DNA of 64,000 nt from Nepenthes gracilis (lineage: Eukaryota; Streptophyta; Magnoliopsida; Caryophyllales; Nepenthaceae): positions 11,764,021 through 11,828,020 of the forward strand of contig BSYO01000014.1 of assembly GCA_033239525.1 (NCBI GenBank), given 5' to 3'. The position numbers were made by a program, and so were the translations under genes. The notes beneath the pieces are model-generated. The model was given only the letters and a program-made list of their open reading frames with translations. It had not been told where the DNA came from and did no database searches. This document shows positions 47,636 to 60,209 of the stretch, piece after piece (within the stretch, counting starts at the first letter, position 1; each line of letters begins with the position of its first letter).

Positions 47636-49716
47636 TGTAAGGATTGAATTTTAATTTATATTAATTAGGATTATTTAAGCTAAAATAAATAAAATTGAGG
47701 TTTAAGGATGTGAACAATTTGGTCAAAAAGGATAAGACTTGCAAACCAAACGAAATCGGGCTTGTGGCCCCGATTGGCACTGTAGCACGCCAGACCCACT
47801 CTATGGAGCCCTGGGGCGCAAAATCCAGTGTCGAGAGTGCCCGAGCCCCCCAGCAGGTGTAGATTCCAAAACCTTTTGCACCCGCCCCGCTCTAGACTTT
47901 CGCTCGACCCACGGATTTGTTATAAAGTCGACCAAGTATTAGTTCCATAGCATTTTCAAGCGGTGAACCAGTTTATAGAGAAAGAAAATAGAGTGAGAAA
48001 AGGCAAAGGAGAGAGAAGAAGAGAGAGAAAAGAGGAAAAGTTTCCAGGTAGCTCGTTTTGGAAGGTTTAGAGTATGAATTTTAATATATCAGGCGAAGGT
48101 AAGTGCACATTTAACTCTCTCTTTTCTTTATTGTAATTTATTTTCATTCTTTTTAAATATTATTATTTTAATACTCGTCCATACTAATATTTTAAAATAA
48201 AAGTATAAAAAATTTATATATTTATAGGTCTACTATGATTTTACTGTAGAATTTGTCAAGAATTCATGTATAATTATCTGAATTATAATTATGTGTATTA
48301 TTTTAAAATTTTTTTATGTTTAGATGCATAAAAATATTCCCACATGTTTTTATTTTGTAGATGTTAATTTTAAATTATTACATATTATCTTTATACTAAA
48401 AATATATATTTAATTATATATTGTATATTTATTAAATTTATATTAAGCTTTCTAAATTTTCTTCGGCATGTTTTATCATTAAATTTTATGTTTATGGAAT
48501 TATTGTGAAAAAATGTATAGGACATTACGAAAAGGAAAGAAAATTCTACAATTATGATAAGAAAAGTATAAATTATTTTTAAAAGGGTGAGAATTAAGAA
48601 TTTAGAAACAAAGTGTGAAATTTTTCTATATTATGTAAGAAACTGGACTAAGAAATTATTTAGAGGATAATATTTTCTAATATGTCATAAGATATTATAG
48701 TAATAATTAAAAAATTGTCCCTAAATTGTGAAAAAATAATGGTGGATTATAGTCCCATCTACCGGGTTATAGGTATGTACCACCACCTTTGAGTGTTGAA
48801 GAATAAGGTGAGGCTTTAGATTGTGTGAAAGCAAATATAATCATTTTCTCGATTGTTCATTCCATTAACTGATAATGCCTACTATCTCTAATATCTCAAG
48901 ATAAGTAAATTTTTAACATATTTTAACAGATAAGAATAAGAAAGATTTAGAAGTATATTTTGATGGCTAATGGTAAGAAAATAATAGGATAGAAACCAGG
49001 AGGTTGTATTTATATTTATGTTATTTCATTCGGTACCATTCCTACCTTTTATGATATGACTTTAAGATTATGTATATGCATGTTATTTGTTATGTACAAT
49101 ACCTTATTGAGTATTTGGTTTACTTTCTTACTATTTTACTAATCTTTCAGATGATTTGTATGAATTTCTACCTGATGAGTTGGAGTGAAGATTGAAGAAT
49201 TTTATTTATATTTCTGAAGACATTTTGTATACCTTTTTTGGATAGTATTTACTATATTTAGTTGTTAGTTTTAGTTTGATTTCAGTAGTAGATTGTGGTA
49301 AAATTAATATGGAGTTTTTGGATTGTATAATTCCATATCAGTTGTTATATTGGGTATGTAAAGCTATTAGGAATATAAGAATGTTGTATCTTAATGGTAA
49401 TTTTTGTATCAGATGGACAAATATTACAAATGTTTATTATTTTCGCAGATTTGTATATGATTGATTTTTAGTAATTAACAGGATCTTTCCTTAATAAAGG
49501 CTGACATTATTCTATTATGGGGTTGATATCAAAGTTACAAATGACATGGCAAGGTGTTTGGATCTTTTGTATTATCATGTGTTGTTATGTACAAGCAATT
49601 GTGATATAAGATAAGGTAAACACACGTCCGTTTGGTTAATTATTTATTTAATAGTATATGTGATGATTAAAGATAATAAGTTAAGGTTATGATTAATGAC
49701 AAGTTTTAGGATGTGA
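47636..49716 (+). mobile_element. Solo chromovirus LTR (2.1 kb)
   Basis: Starts TGTAAGGATTGAATTTTAATT, aligned with the LTR start at 8488, and its end region matches 10222-10592 (GTTACAAATGACATGGCA..., ending GGATGTGA). A GC-rich patch lies at 47740-47900, followed by a TATA box (TTATAAAGTCGACC) near 47918 and the purine-rich leader at 47975-48050. Flanks TCTGT (47631-47635) and TCCGT (49717-49721) differ by one transition. The last CA appears lost. No coding body follows. Confidence 0.72.
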
Positions 49717-49721
49717 TCCGT

Positions 49722-50565
49722 TATACGCGTTTACGGCGGTTAGAACATGCACATATAGATCGCCACCTGAAACCTTTCGACGATTGGATCAGGGGGGGCT
49801 CTCATAACCCCCTCACCGTAGCAAGGCGACGCCGCAAAAGACAGCTCCCGTCGATACCCCAACGGCTATCAAATCCGAAATGACACCTATTGCAAACCTT
49901 GATGCCAAATCTTACTCCACAAATTATTACAGATACCACTCATTACCACAAGGTGAGGGGTTCCTTTGGAGGCAACATCCAAAGAGCACTGCTCAAACCC
50001 TCAAGGCCCTCTTCGGTCTAGGAAAAAGCCTTTTCCCTAGAAGTGTAAAGGAAGAACCAAGCTTTTCCCCTTGGATACAACTTTTTCCCTTTGTATTCGT
50101 AGTGAGCCCTTCCATGAGTGCACCTTTAGTGAGCCATTTACCAAATGCATCTCTAGTAAGTCACTCCACGAGTGCACTTAGTAAACCACTCACCGAGTAT
50201 AATCTTAGTTAGCCACCGACTATGTGCAACCAAGCAGGAGCCCAGACCTCCATCTCCCTAATGCCCCAGTCGAGCTCATTACAAGATCATAATCATCCTC
50301 TCACATCCCCTACAGACATATAACTCTACATTCTCTCATATCCTCATTATATCATTTTATTTCTTGAAAAAAATTTTTGATTTCAATGTCGGATGATAAA
50401 TAAAAGAGTGAGTTCTATCAATCTTTTGATCTATTGTTTATAATTTGTGGTGCACAAATTTCAAATTATTAGAGATAAAGATTAAACCCGTTCTAATTCG
50501 ACTCGCAGTGAAAAAATGAGTGGTTTTCTAATCCGTACCATAGCCTAGATATTAGGGACACATCA
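49722..50565 (+). mobile_element. 5' LTR of a Tat-like gypsy element
   Basis: Ends GGGACACATCA directly before TTGGTGCCATCAGTG, which is in the place of the primer-binding site. The last 150 bp match the end of the solo LTR at 14950-16565. The left boundary is uncertain, either truncated or starting a few bases inside 49722. It contains a short tandem repeat at 50098-50215. The ORF at 49880 has no recognisable domain. Confidence 0.65.
50098..50215. repeat. About 30 bp tandem repeat in the Tat-like LTR
   Basis: Four to five diverged units built on TAGTGAGCCATTYACCGAGTGCA. Seen directly; analogous to the minisatellites of the related LTR at 14950. Confidence 0.7.
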
Positions 50566-50699
50566 TTGGTGCCATCAGTGAGGAACGACTAAAAGTTTGA
50601 CAACCACTCACCAACTAAACAAGTACGGCTAACACCAATACTCTAATGCACACCTTAATTAGAAACGACACTTCCTTTGGCAACAACCCCTAGGGGTAG

Positions 50700-51840
50700 C
50701 CAAGGAGATGTGTAGCCTCCAAACGGTGTGCCAATGGCTAGGGGATGGGGGTTCCCTGGGTTCCCCCCCCCATACGACGCTTGCACTCAAAGGAAAGGAT
50801 CTGAAGAAAGCATGGTCCGGTCGGATCCCATGTCATCGGCCCATCCACCTCTACATTGAGGAGGAAATGAGTCGAGTGGCCCACTTCCAAAAGGAAGTCT
50901 AGTTTGCTTCTTAAGCGCCGCTGACACAAAGACCAAGGAAAGATCTGCGCCACCACTGCAACGACCAATGACCCACAAGCCGCGGAGAAGGAATTTGCAA
51001 CGTCTCAACGGCCATGGGAGGATGGTTGAACTGATTTGCACCCCTCATCAAAGCGTCTTGAGGTGAGGACCCCCCCTCGACATCTTGAGGGTCGCATCCT
51101 CCCCTTAGGCGAAATAGGAACTAGAGGAGACACGACTGTGCAGATTTGATGAAGATGTCGACAGAGATGCCACCAACCTTGGAAGTTTGCCTTTCACAAG
51201 AGAGATTCGGTCTCTGGCACTCGCCCACGAGCTACAAATATTGTCCATGGAGCCGTATAGCGGGGGCTCCGACCCGGTCAATCACCTACACCATTTTCGA
51301 GCCTTGGTAGGCTCCTGGGGCCTAAAGGAGGCCACGGTTGCCTAAGCTTCCCCATGACGCTCTGAGGAGATGCTCGGGTCTAATTTTATCACCTCCAGCT
51401 AGGCTCCATTTGACATTCTAGGAGCTCAGTGATAGTTTTGTGTCCCACTTTGCCGCCGACCCGAAAAAGAGGAAGGGGAATCATGTCGAAACTCAGCATC
51501 TCAATCGGTGATCAAGGAAGGCATCAAGAACCTGCAAGGGGACCGGAATTTAAAGATGGAACCTCCCAAAGGACTTCTGGAACAACATCCTCCAGAGGAT
51601 CCAAGAAGAGTAGTTTTTAAAGTGGTCGAAACCCATCAAGAACTCGAAGGCGGGAGACCCATCGTCGTATTGCAACTACCACCGATTTCCAGGCTACGAC
51701 ATCAACGACTATCGAAAGCTGCAAAAAGAGAATGAGAAACTAATCCAAAAAGGGCACCTCGCCAAGTTCTTGTAAAGACTGCGATGGGCCCCTGGCGTAC
51801 TAAGGTGAAGGCAGAGCGAGGGAACCACGAGAATCATTTA
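50700..51840 (+). pseudogene. Tat-lineage gypsy gag remnant
   Basis: Gag of the GC-richer element. Allowing for frameshifts, about 51150-51330 gives LPFTREIRSLALAHELQ, MEPYSGGSDPVNHLHHFRAL and GSWGLKEA. 51420-51500 gives SFVSHFAADPKKRKGNHVETQHL. 51670-51780 gives the nucleocapsid-like block YCNYHRFPGYDINDYRKLQKENEKLIQKGHLAKFL. This last block, in place of a classic knuckle, is typical of the Tat/Ogre/Retand lineage. Frameshifts near 51340 and 51500. No protease, RT or integrase follows. Confidence 0.8.
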
Positions 51841-51990
51841 ACTATGAAGTCTCCCCCACGATACGGCCTCATCCCAATAAGGAACAAATGGCCTGGCCTT
51901 AGAATCGAGAGTCTCCATCCGCTCGGCATCCCCCTCCGAGATCCTCGGATGCCACCATAGCCCCATCAACAATGGTCCTCGCAAATTTGT

Positions 51991-52348
51991 TGTGAGGTCT
52001 CATATTAGATGGGGAGGGGAACGAAGCGTGCTTTATAAAGGATGCCACCGTTTTGGGGGATGGGAGAACAAAACCGTGCGGTTTGGACTCAAAGCAGACA
52101 ATATCCACATGTGGGTGGTCCAAATGGTATTTAGCTGACCCGGTTTGTGTCGAGAGTGTCACCAGCCTCCAAGGGTGGATTGTGAGATCCCACATTAGAT
52201 GGGGACGGGAACGAAGTGTGTTTTATAAACTTGGATACCTTGTGGACTCGAGGAGATGAGAGAACAAAACCATCTGGGTTGGGTCCAAAGCGGAGACTAC
52301 CATCAGGACGTTACATTTGTGACCGAGAGTGTCCCCCTCGAGAGCGAG
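51991..52348 (+). repeat. Tandem dimer of a dispersed plant repeat
   Basis: Two diverged units of about 190 and 168 bp start TGTGAGGTCTCATATTAGATGG (51991) and TGTGAGATCCCACATTAGATGG (52181). Each continues GGGGAACGAAG, a TTTATAAA box, GAGAACAAAACC, CAAAGCRGAC and GAGAGTGTC. This order is known from a repeat found in many dicot genomes (TGAGATCCCACATYGG...AACGAA...CAAAGCGGACAATATC). Its class is not settled; the TATA-like box suggests a promoter-derived unit. It lies where pol would be expected. Confidence 0.7.
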
Positions 52349-53700
52349 GAGATGAGAGACAACCAACGAGACTACCTCTTCGGTAAGGGTTGTACCTCTT
52401 CTTGGCGATCCTCTGACATGACGTGTAAAAGCTACATGCCCAAGGCAATGACTGGTCCTAAAGACGTCGGGCACCACCCATCTCGGGGGACACCACCTAC
52501 TTCCACGTGTCAAGCCCATGTACACTTAACATGCATCATTAAGCATGCTTGTAATGTGTGTCATATTTGGATTAATAAAATAACTGCTGTGTTCATCACG
52601 CATGTATTTACACGAATACTTGCATGGCATCACATGAAATCAAACGACCTAGGCTACCCTTAAGTCAGACGAGTTGTGAGTCGCTTGGAGAATGGACCTA
52701 CAAATGGTCAAAGAAACCTAGCTCAGGCAGTCAAACGGCCCAAAAGCGGTCAAAATCACATGGCCTAGGGGGCTTGCAGACCAGGCATTGAACCCCCCAT
52801 CAAGCGGCCATCAAAATCTTATGGGGCTTCTCTAAGCATGCATGTGGCAACTCCCGATGGGACGAGCACCATCAGCCAACCATGCTTGGCAAGCTAGGCT
52901 CAGGCACATGCGGGCAATAACGTCCTCCGAACAAGATAGAGTGCCAAAGTGGTAGCATATCGGCGACCACCTACGATTTCGCCAGAGCCCGGTGGTTGTG
53001 GCCTAAAGACCCTCACCCTAAGCTAGGCTCACCCATTACCGTACATGACATTCTCTAGTGAGAGCAAGCACGAGAGGGTCAAGGCACCCCGTGAAAAAAG
53101 GAGGCAAAAATCGCCCAAAGAAGCAACAGTGCCAGCAAAGGTAATCATCTCGGCCTGCCTGCCCCATTGCAAATCGAACACATGCAAGGTGGGCCGCCCT
53201 TCGAAGATGAAGAAGCCACCCGTAGATCCGAAGGAAGGCCACCACTCTGCCGGGGGCTCCCCTTGAGACGAGACAAGGGTCAGATGGCCCTCCTAGTGAA
53301 GCTCTTTAGCTCTGACTCCCATTGGCACCAACACCTATCAGATGGGAAAGAGTAGCTAGAAAGTCTGGCGTAATCAGTAAGATTGCCTACCAAAGGAGAT
53401 AGGACCCAACCTAACGCCAACCCCCTAGCTTGAGGAGGCACCGAAGGAGACACCCCCATGACTTTGTGGCTTTGACGATTCCTTCGACCCCAAAAGCCTC
53501 CGAAGTCGGGGGCTCAGAGTGGGACCCCGCAATGGCCCTAGTGGCGCCCTCAACCTCTTCACCCAAGCCTCGACGGCTCTCACTGTCCAGATAACAAAGG
53601 TTTAGCAACAAAAAGACAATGTTGTGGCCAACAATGCATGATGCACAACAATAGTCAAAGCAAAGTTGGGCAAAAGAGCTCAACACATGAGGAAAAAAAA
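52349..53700. other. Noncoding part of the Tat-like element
   Basis: GC-richer than the flanks, continuous in composition with the gag region. No pol domain was found in six frames by inspection. Short ORFs (for example 52256 and 53045) lack recognisable domains. Possibly the long untranslated region typical of Tat-lineage elements. Confidence 0.45.
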
Positions 53701-55591
53701 AAAGCAACAATGATCAACATTGTTGGATTATTTTATTAAAGGTTACATTATACAATGACAACGTCCAGTGGACTCAAAACTAAACAAAAGAACTACATAC
53801 TCCTATAGGCTATCCGGAGAGATCACCTCGGAAGAGCACGGTCTCTCCTCGAAAAAAATAATGAGGTCCTCTCGGCGTCTAGCTCCGACATTCCTCATGT
53901 CAAGATAGCCAACAGGGAAGTTTGGAGAAGTCAGGGAGACTATATGCTGGCCGAGATGGATGCCCTTTTGAAATCGACCCCTCAGCAACGAGGCCACATC
54001 CTCTCAACGGAGTTTGGACATTAGGTCCCTTTCCCATTCAACACTCATGCCCATCAGGTCAAAGAGTCGTTGCTGGCTCACCTGGGACTTGTCTTCGAGT
54101 GTAGCAATTCGGGTTAGGGCCTGGGCTTGGGCGTTCGAGAGCCCTTCTGCTTTAGTCTCAGACTCGGATGGAGTCTAGTTGAAATAATTGGCTCACTAGT
54201 GACTTTGAAGCGCTTTGCCAATGGCAGTATTGACTCTTTGCTCCATCTCCTCTCTGTCGATGCGGTCTCACAGGAAGTAGGCAACCTCATGCTCCAGAAA
54301 GTAGATGTTCTCCTCTAATTTCGAGCATCCCCTATGACAACCAAAGAGAGGAACCAATCAGTCAGGCGAGAAAGCCACTGATAAGTATAATCACGAAGGG
54401 CGGGAGTTCGTAGAATCTTACCTCGTAACCAAGAGGATGAGAAGATCCGATGGACTCAAGGTCAGGAGGTCCCCTAAGAACCTCCTGATGCTCCAGAGCA
54501 TGAGCATTTGGGCGGAACTCAGTGCCACTAGCAACAGTGCTCTCTAAAATGGCAACTCCTATCTCCTTCGATAACCAGGCATTGTCACTAGTCCCCTCTA
54601 TTAAAGGCACAAAGGCGGAGGATGGTGGCACCTCTAACAAGGAAGCAATAAGGAATGGGAATGCCGACAGCATCATAATAAGCCATCTATGAAAGGGCTG
54701 AGAAAAGCAGCAAAGCAAAGCCCAGAAAATGCTAGCGGAGAAAGAAGCAAAATCACACATAGGGCAAAAGGGACAGCGAAGTAAGGGATTGGCATAGCGC
54801 TTATGTAGCCAATCCCCCATGGAGTTGAAGGGCCTTGTTGCCATAATGGCAACGACACGCGCCCTGACCCTAGCACGCTACAACGCATCCTTTCTCAAGC
54901 GTTATTGTTAGACATTATGGCTGTTGTCGCGTCACCTCCACAATCAAAGCGCTTAGACGTTTTGATTGATGCGACGGCAATGCGGCCCCCAAAGGCAGCT
55001 CCCAAATGCACCAATCCCAACTACCCGACCAGCAGATGACAGTTCTCAAAAGCATCACCAAGAGAATGCCACATGATGATTTCCCTCGAACCGGATGACT
55101 TTGAACCTGGGTCTACCGGCACCTCCTCGACCAAGCACTGGGATGAGGGGCCGAAGGCCAAAATAGGAACCAAGGCGTTCAAGGCACCTCTCGTCATGAC
55201 AGCAGAGATCAGAATTGTAGATAATAGAAGAAAGAAATACTCCCACCAACCACAACATGTAGAGGTACTCAAGCCGCTCGGGAAGGGTGGCTCCAAACAT
55301 TCTTGGAAACCAAAAAGGCCGACATGAAGACCTTGAGCCTCTGAAAGGATTACTCTTCAGTAGAGGCTAGCAAGGAGAACCACAAACCGGTCGGAGCCCA
55401 ACCTTCGATTTTTCCTAGTCTCAGGCATATGTTTGAAAGGTTAACAAGTTGCTGCCAGCTCTCCCAAGGCACGTCTCCGAGCGACACGATCCAATTAAGA
55501 TCCTCTAAGAACTCCTGAGATGTCGTCTCACTATCGGACAGCCCTCAGTCAACAGAGCCAACCTGCTACTGACCCCGAAGCACCTATACTG
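53701..55591 (-). pseudogene. Possible antisense ORF region of the Tat-like element
   Basis: Several minus-strand open stretches (54844-54362, 160 codons; 55300-55021; 55500-55330) line up as one decayed frame-shifted reading with hydrophobic and Trp-rich segments such as RLKVFMSAFLVSKNVW. Tat-lineage elements such as Grande and Retand are known to carry an antisense ORF between pol and the 3' LTR; position and strand fit. No domain is recognised and no 3' LTR follows: the sequence stops abruptly at 55591 against another element. The assignment is inference. Confidence 0.35.
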
Positions 55592-57547
55592 ATGCATTTT
55601 ATTCAATCTAATATATATTGTATACCTCGATCTATGAACCTCATTTAAAATTTTCTCTTTCAACTCCTTAATATTCGAAATACAAATTCTATCACAAAAG
55701 TAAAGAATATCATTTGCCCACACATTAAAATCCGCCCGTGATTTATTTTCCAAATCTCCAACAATTTTCATCAAATATGAGTCACTCAATTGAGTCTCAT
55801 TAATCTTCTCTAAAATCACTTGTTGCACTTAGAGATACGACATCAATAGCCTTAACATTTGGGAGTGCAACCAAATAATGCAAGTCTTCATTTCCACTAG
55901 CATCTCTCATTCCTTAATCATTAAACAGGCTATCAAACCTGAAGACTTCTAACTTAAAGTATCAACAATCACATTTGCCTTTCCTTACTAATACTAAATC
56001 TCTCAATCATAATTTTTCAATAAATTCATCCACCTATGCTGCCACATGTTCAACTCCTCTACGAAAATAGATACTTCAAATTCTTATGGTCCGAATATGC
56101 TATAAATTTCTTTCCATACAAATAATGTCTTTAAATTTTCAACGTAAAGATTACAACCACCAATTTTCAAATCATGGTAGGATAATTTTGTTCATGAATC
56201 TTCAACTACCTAGACACATAGGCAACCAACTAGACATGCTATATCAACACACAATCCAAACCTTTCTTAGAAGTGTCACAGTACACCACAAATCTTAATG
56301 CTCCATTAGGGATCGCCAAAATCAGCACCATCAATAACCTATTCTCAATTCCTAGAAACTCTTCTCATAATCATCATCCCAAATAAATATCATTTGCATC
56401 TATGTCAACGTGTCAATGACACCACAATCCTCAAAAAACTATCAACAAATCACCTATAATATCCAACAAGACCTAAGAAACTTCGTTCCTCCAATACATT
56501 AGTCAACCTTTCCCAATTTGCCACCATTTTAACCTTTTTTGAATCCACACATATATCGCATTTAGAAATAATGTCCCAAAAATGATTTTTTCTCCAACCA
56601 AAACTCACATTTCTTTAATTTGACAAACAATTACTTTTTCCTCAAAATTTGCAATGCAATCCTCAAATAGATCTCATACTCTTCAAAAATTTTCAAATAA
56701 ATCAAAATATTATCGATAAAGACCACCACAAACTAATCCAAGTATGGCTGAAAAACTCAGTTCATGAGATTTATAAAAGATGTCGGTACATTCATCAACT
56801 CAAAATGCATCACCAAAAATTTGTAATGGTCTTACCTCGACCTGAAGACTGTGTTAGGCATATCATTTTGCTTGATCCTCAACTGGTGGTATCTTGAATG
56901 CAGATTGATATTAGAAAATACCCAAACTCTTTACAATTAATCAAATAAATTATCTATTCTTCATGATTTTATTCAACTCTTTCAACTTAGATGGGGTCAT
57001 TCTATAAGGAGACCTTAAAATTAGTGTAGATATTGGCATAACCTCCATAGCAAACTCAATATCCCAATTAGGAGTAATTTAGGAAAATTTTTGAAAAGAC
57101 ATCTTTAAACAAACATATAATCGGAATGTCTTCAATGTCCTCAAAATGATTTCCAAATATGATGACTTATACCAAATGAGCTCAACATACATCTCTCATC
57201 AAATGATCCACATACAAAACCAAAATCAATCCGCTCAACTCCCTTCTAATTCTTTTTTGAAACTCTAATGATTCATAACCTAAAATACAAAACAAAGTAG
57301 TCTTATTGAAGCAATCTATACTAACGTGATAGCATGCTAATCAATTTATTTTCAAAATAATATTAAAGTTTGACATATCAAGCAAAAATTAAATCCACCA
57401 ATAATTCATATCCATTGACTCAAATTGGACACTGAGGTTACATAATGTCTACCAACAATATCTGCCATAAACAATACTTATCGTGTAAAATATTTATTCA
57501 ATCATCTTTTCAAAAATTGACCCAAAATAACTTTCCTAACAACTCTT
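55592..57547 (-). pseudogene. Chromovirus pol remnant without gag
   Basis: Minus-strand pol. The aspartic protease/linker lies near 57480-57200 (PQCPI.VNGYELLVDL; SMLSR), with decayed pre-RT and RT blocks at about 57150-56640. The RNase H domain lies at about 56330-56000 (NGALRFVVYCDTSKKGLDCVLI, LVAYVSR.LKIHEQNYPT). The start of integrase lies at 55760-55592 (ICISNIKELKEKILNEVHRSRYTI). The reading stops at KMHQ, before the integrase core. Between the primer site (57548) and the protease only about 70 bp exist, so gag is missing. Stops throughout. Confidence 0.82.
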
Positions 57548-57558
57548 TTTTGATACCA
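57548..57558 (-). other. Primer-binding site
   Basis: On the minus strand TGGTATCAAAAA directly follows the LTR, matching the initiator Met-tRNA primer site (TGGTATCAGAGC) at the first eight bases. Confidence 0.65.
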
Positions 57559-59564
57559 TTTATTATTATACAAACTCGAACCAAAGTAATTCTAATTAAT
57601 TATAATTTATAAAAATAAAATTCTAAAATAATATGACAAATTTTAAATCCAAGTATGACAAACAAACAAACCATAATGCCCAATATGTCGACCATAGAAT
57701 AAAAATTGACACAGGATCTTATCGGACAATCGTTTGGATAATAAAATACATACAACCTACTTCAAAAATATCATTAGGGATGTGACAAATTGACCACAAC
57801 AACCAAAACTCAATATACATAACCAAACAATTCTCAATACACAACTATAGGCCTACACTTAGTTAATCAGAAAAATATTCAAAATATAGCCCACACTAAT
57901 AAATATCTGAACAAAAACATGACTCACCAAAATAAATAAAATTGTGCCAGGTTACGTCCAAACTCTTATACAATATTCAAATCCACTAATCTAAAGGGAT
58001 AAGAAATAAGAATGTAAGTCAAAAATTTAACAAATATCAATATCATATAATAAATAATAATATTTAAAATTAAATGGATGGTCTATAAACACATTCAAAA
58101 TGGATAAAGATATAAATTCGAAAATCGTTATCAAAAGTCATAAGGGTATTTTCATACTCAAATTATAATTTGAATCAAAATATAATCCCATCGGAACATA
58201 CTCATAATATATCATGATCTGGAGCCAAATCACATAGTCCAAATCATCAAACAAAGTTCTGATAAAAAATACATGCGAACGAATAAAGACTGAAATGAAA
58301 TCATATAAATCGAAATATATTCTAAGATAAATCACATATCCAAATATATGAGACTGACTAAATCTCAATTGGGAGCAAACCTGCAAATGTCAAATCAAAA
58401 TTCGAATATAAATTAATATAGAAATACAAAGTATGCCCAAAATCAAATAATAAAAGACTTAGAGACTAATTTGAGAAAATGTTACACATATTCCTAATAA
58501 TATTAAGATAGAATCATCTACTATTTAGACCCGTAGGTAAGACCATCTATATACATTGTCTCCCATAGATAAGGAATATGCTTATTATATTTTGTCATCC
58601 ATGAAGTTGGGAGTAATTTTTAAGTTTAATACACATATTAAAATATCCTAATATATTAATTTTCGTTCAATTTGTTTATAATAGTTCTCATTAAAATATG
58701 AACGCAGTAGGTCATCTATAAATAAATCCTTTTCCTACCAACAGAAAAAGCAGTCACAGAGTTTTCCCCATAGAGAAGAGAGCTCTCCTAATTGGGAGAG
58801 GGTCAGATAATAGATCGGATCATAGAAAATAAAAGTCAAGATTTCGAACCCCAAGCAGCAATACATGTATACTAATACGTGGCGCATGCAGGATTTTATA
58901 ACTTTTTTCATTCAAATATTCTGATATATAAATATGCAATGTCAAATATTCATCCATTTTTTCTTAAAATAATAAAACCCTCAAATTCTTGCAAAAGCCA
59001 AACAAAAACCCCAAACAATTGATAAAACTAATATGCATGTACGAAAAAAACAAATATGATAAATAAAAATAGTATGTATGAATATTGAACTTTTAAAATA
59101 TATATAAAACTTATCAGATATATAAATAAATTAAGAATGCGGCATAAAGATACTTGCCTCAACCTTATATCAAGCAAATGTGACAAGAAGATACTCTGAA
59201 CCACCACTTCTCTTTTGCTATTTCCTCTTTCTTCTCCTCTCTCCCTCCTCTCTTCCTTTTCCCGCACAAAATGAAAAACAGTGGCATTGCTCCCCTTATA
59301 TACTCAAATGATGTTCGAGCACCACTCAAGCACACCTTGAATACCAGCCTCTTGACAAATAGCGCTAGAGCATGGCCTCAAGCTCCCCTCGAGTACTAGA
59401 TCTTGGCGGTCAACGCTTAGGTGCCACTCAGGCACACCTCATTCCAACGAGTTGTTTCAAAATCTTTTAAAATTCTACAATATATGATTAATTATAATGC
59501 ATCCAATAAATCCAAATAACATATAATGCCAAAATAAATCGTAGGGGAACCAGGCATTCCAACA
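57559..59564 (-). mobile_element. 5' LTR of the gag-less chromovirus (2 kb)
   Basis: On the minus strand it begins TGTTGGAATGCC at 59564 and ends just before the primer site. U3 contains short GC-rich repeats of the CTCGAGTGCC type (59310-59450). A TATA box (GTATATAAGG) lies near 59298, then a GAGAGGAGGGAGAGAGG leader (59220-59260). This is the layout of the LTRs at 8488 and 47636. The terminal CA is not evident. Confidence 0.7.
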
Positions 59565-60209
59565 CCAATGTGACCAACGAAAGATTTGGAAAAAATAATT
59601 GAAGGCGGCGAGGATGAAGAGCCAAAAGAAGTGATCCTATCAATATGAAAGAGCCAAAGAGAAGTGATGATACTCCAATTATATCCATTAAGAGGAAAAA
59701 GGTTTCGTTAAGCATGCGAAATCTGATGCTAGGATCATGGAGAGAAGGCTACCTGAGGGCAAGTGATTACGGTCATTGTTAAGGCGTTTGCTAATAAGGA
59801 GTAGAATAAGCTAATGGGAGGCTGCCTACGAGGAAGTGAACAAATGACCTAGTGTCTTTCTTCCTTTAGCAAGGGAACCTTGGGCGAGTTACATGGACGG
59901 TGTTGTTTGTTGTCACGGGGTGCCCAAAAGGCTTTGATGAAAAGTTTGTTAGGTTTGGGTCACTTCAACATAGCGAAGAATACATTTAGAATGACTTAGA
60001 CAGACGTTGATGGTTCAATGGTGACAGAAGTAGCAAGATCCATTGCCATGATCATGCACATCATCCTAATTCAACGACTCCATACCAATAAAGGAAAACA
60101 GAGAATAGCACTGAAAGTCGAAACAGGAAAACAGAGCTGTAAATTGTTGGTGGTAAATAAAAGCTGAAACAAGAGAGTAACAAAAAGCTGGAGAGACAAT
60201 AGAAGAAGA
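59565..60209. other. Unassigned segment
   Basis: More balanced composition, several short ORFs without recognisable domain, no repeat ends seen. The part next to 60209 is pyrimidine-rich on the minus strand with CAG acceptor-like sites (near 60110), so it may belong to the snoRNA primary transcript. Confidence 0.35.

Noticed and set aside
57775..57800. GGGATGTGACAAATTG as an LTR end of the right-hand chromovirus
   Set aside because: It reads in the plus direction while the element is on the minus strand, and a primer-binding site places the LTR end at 57559.
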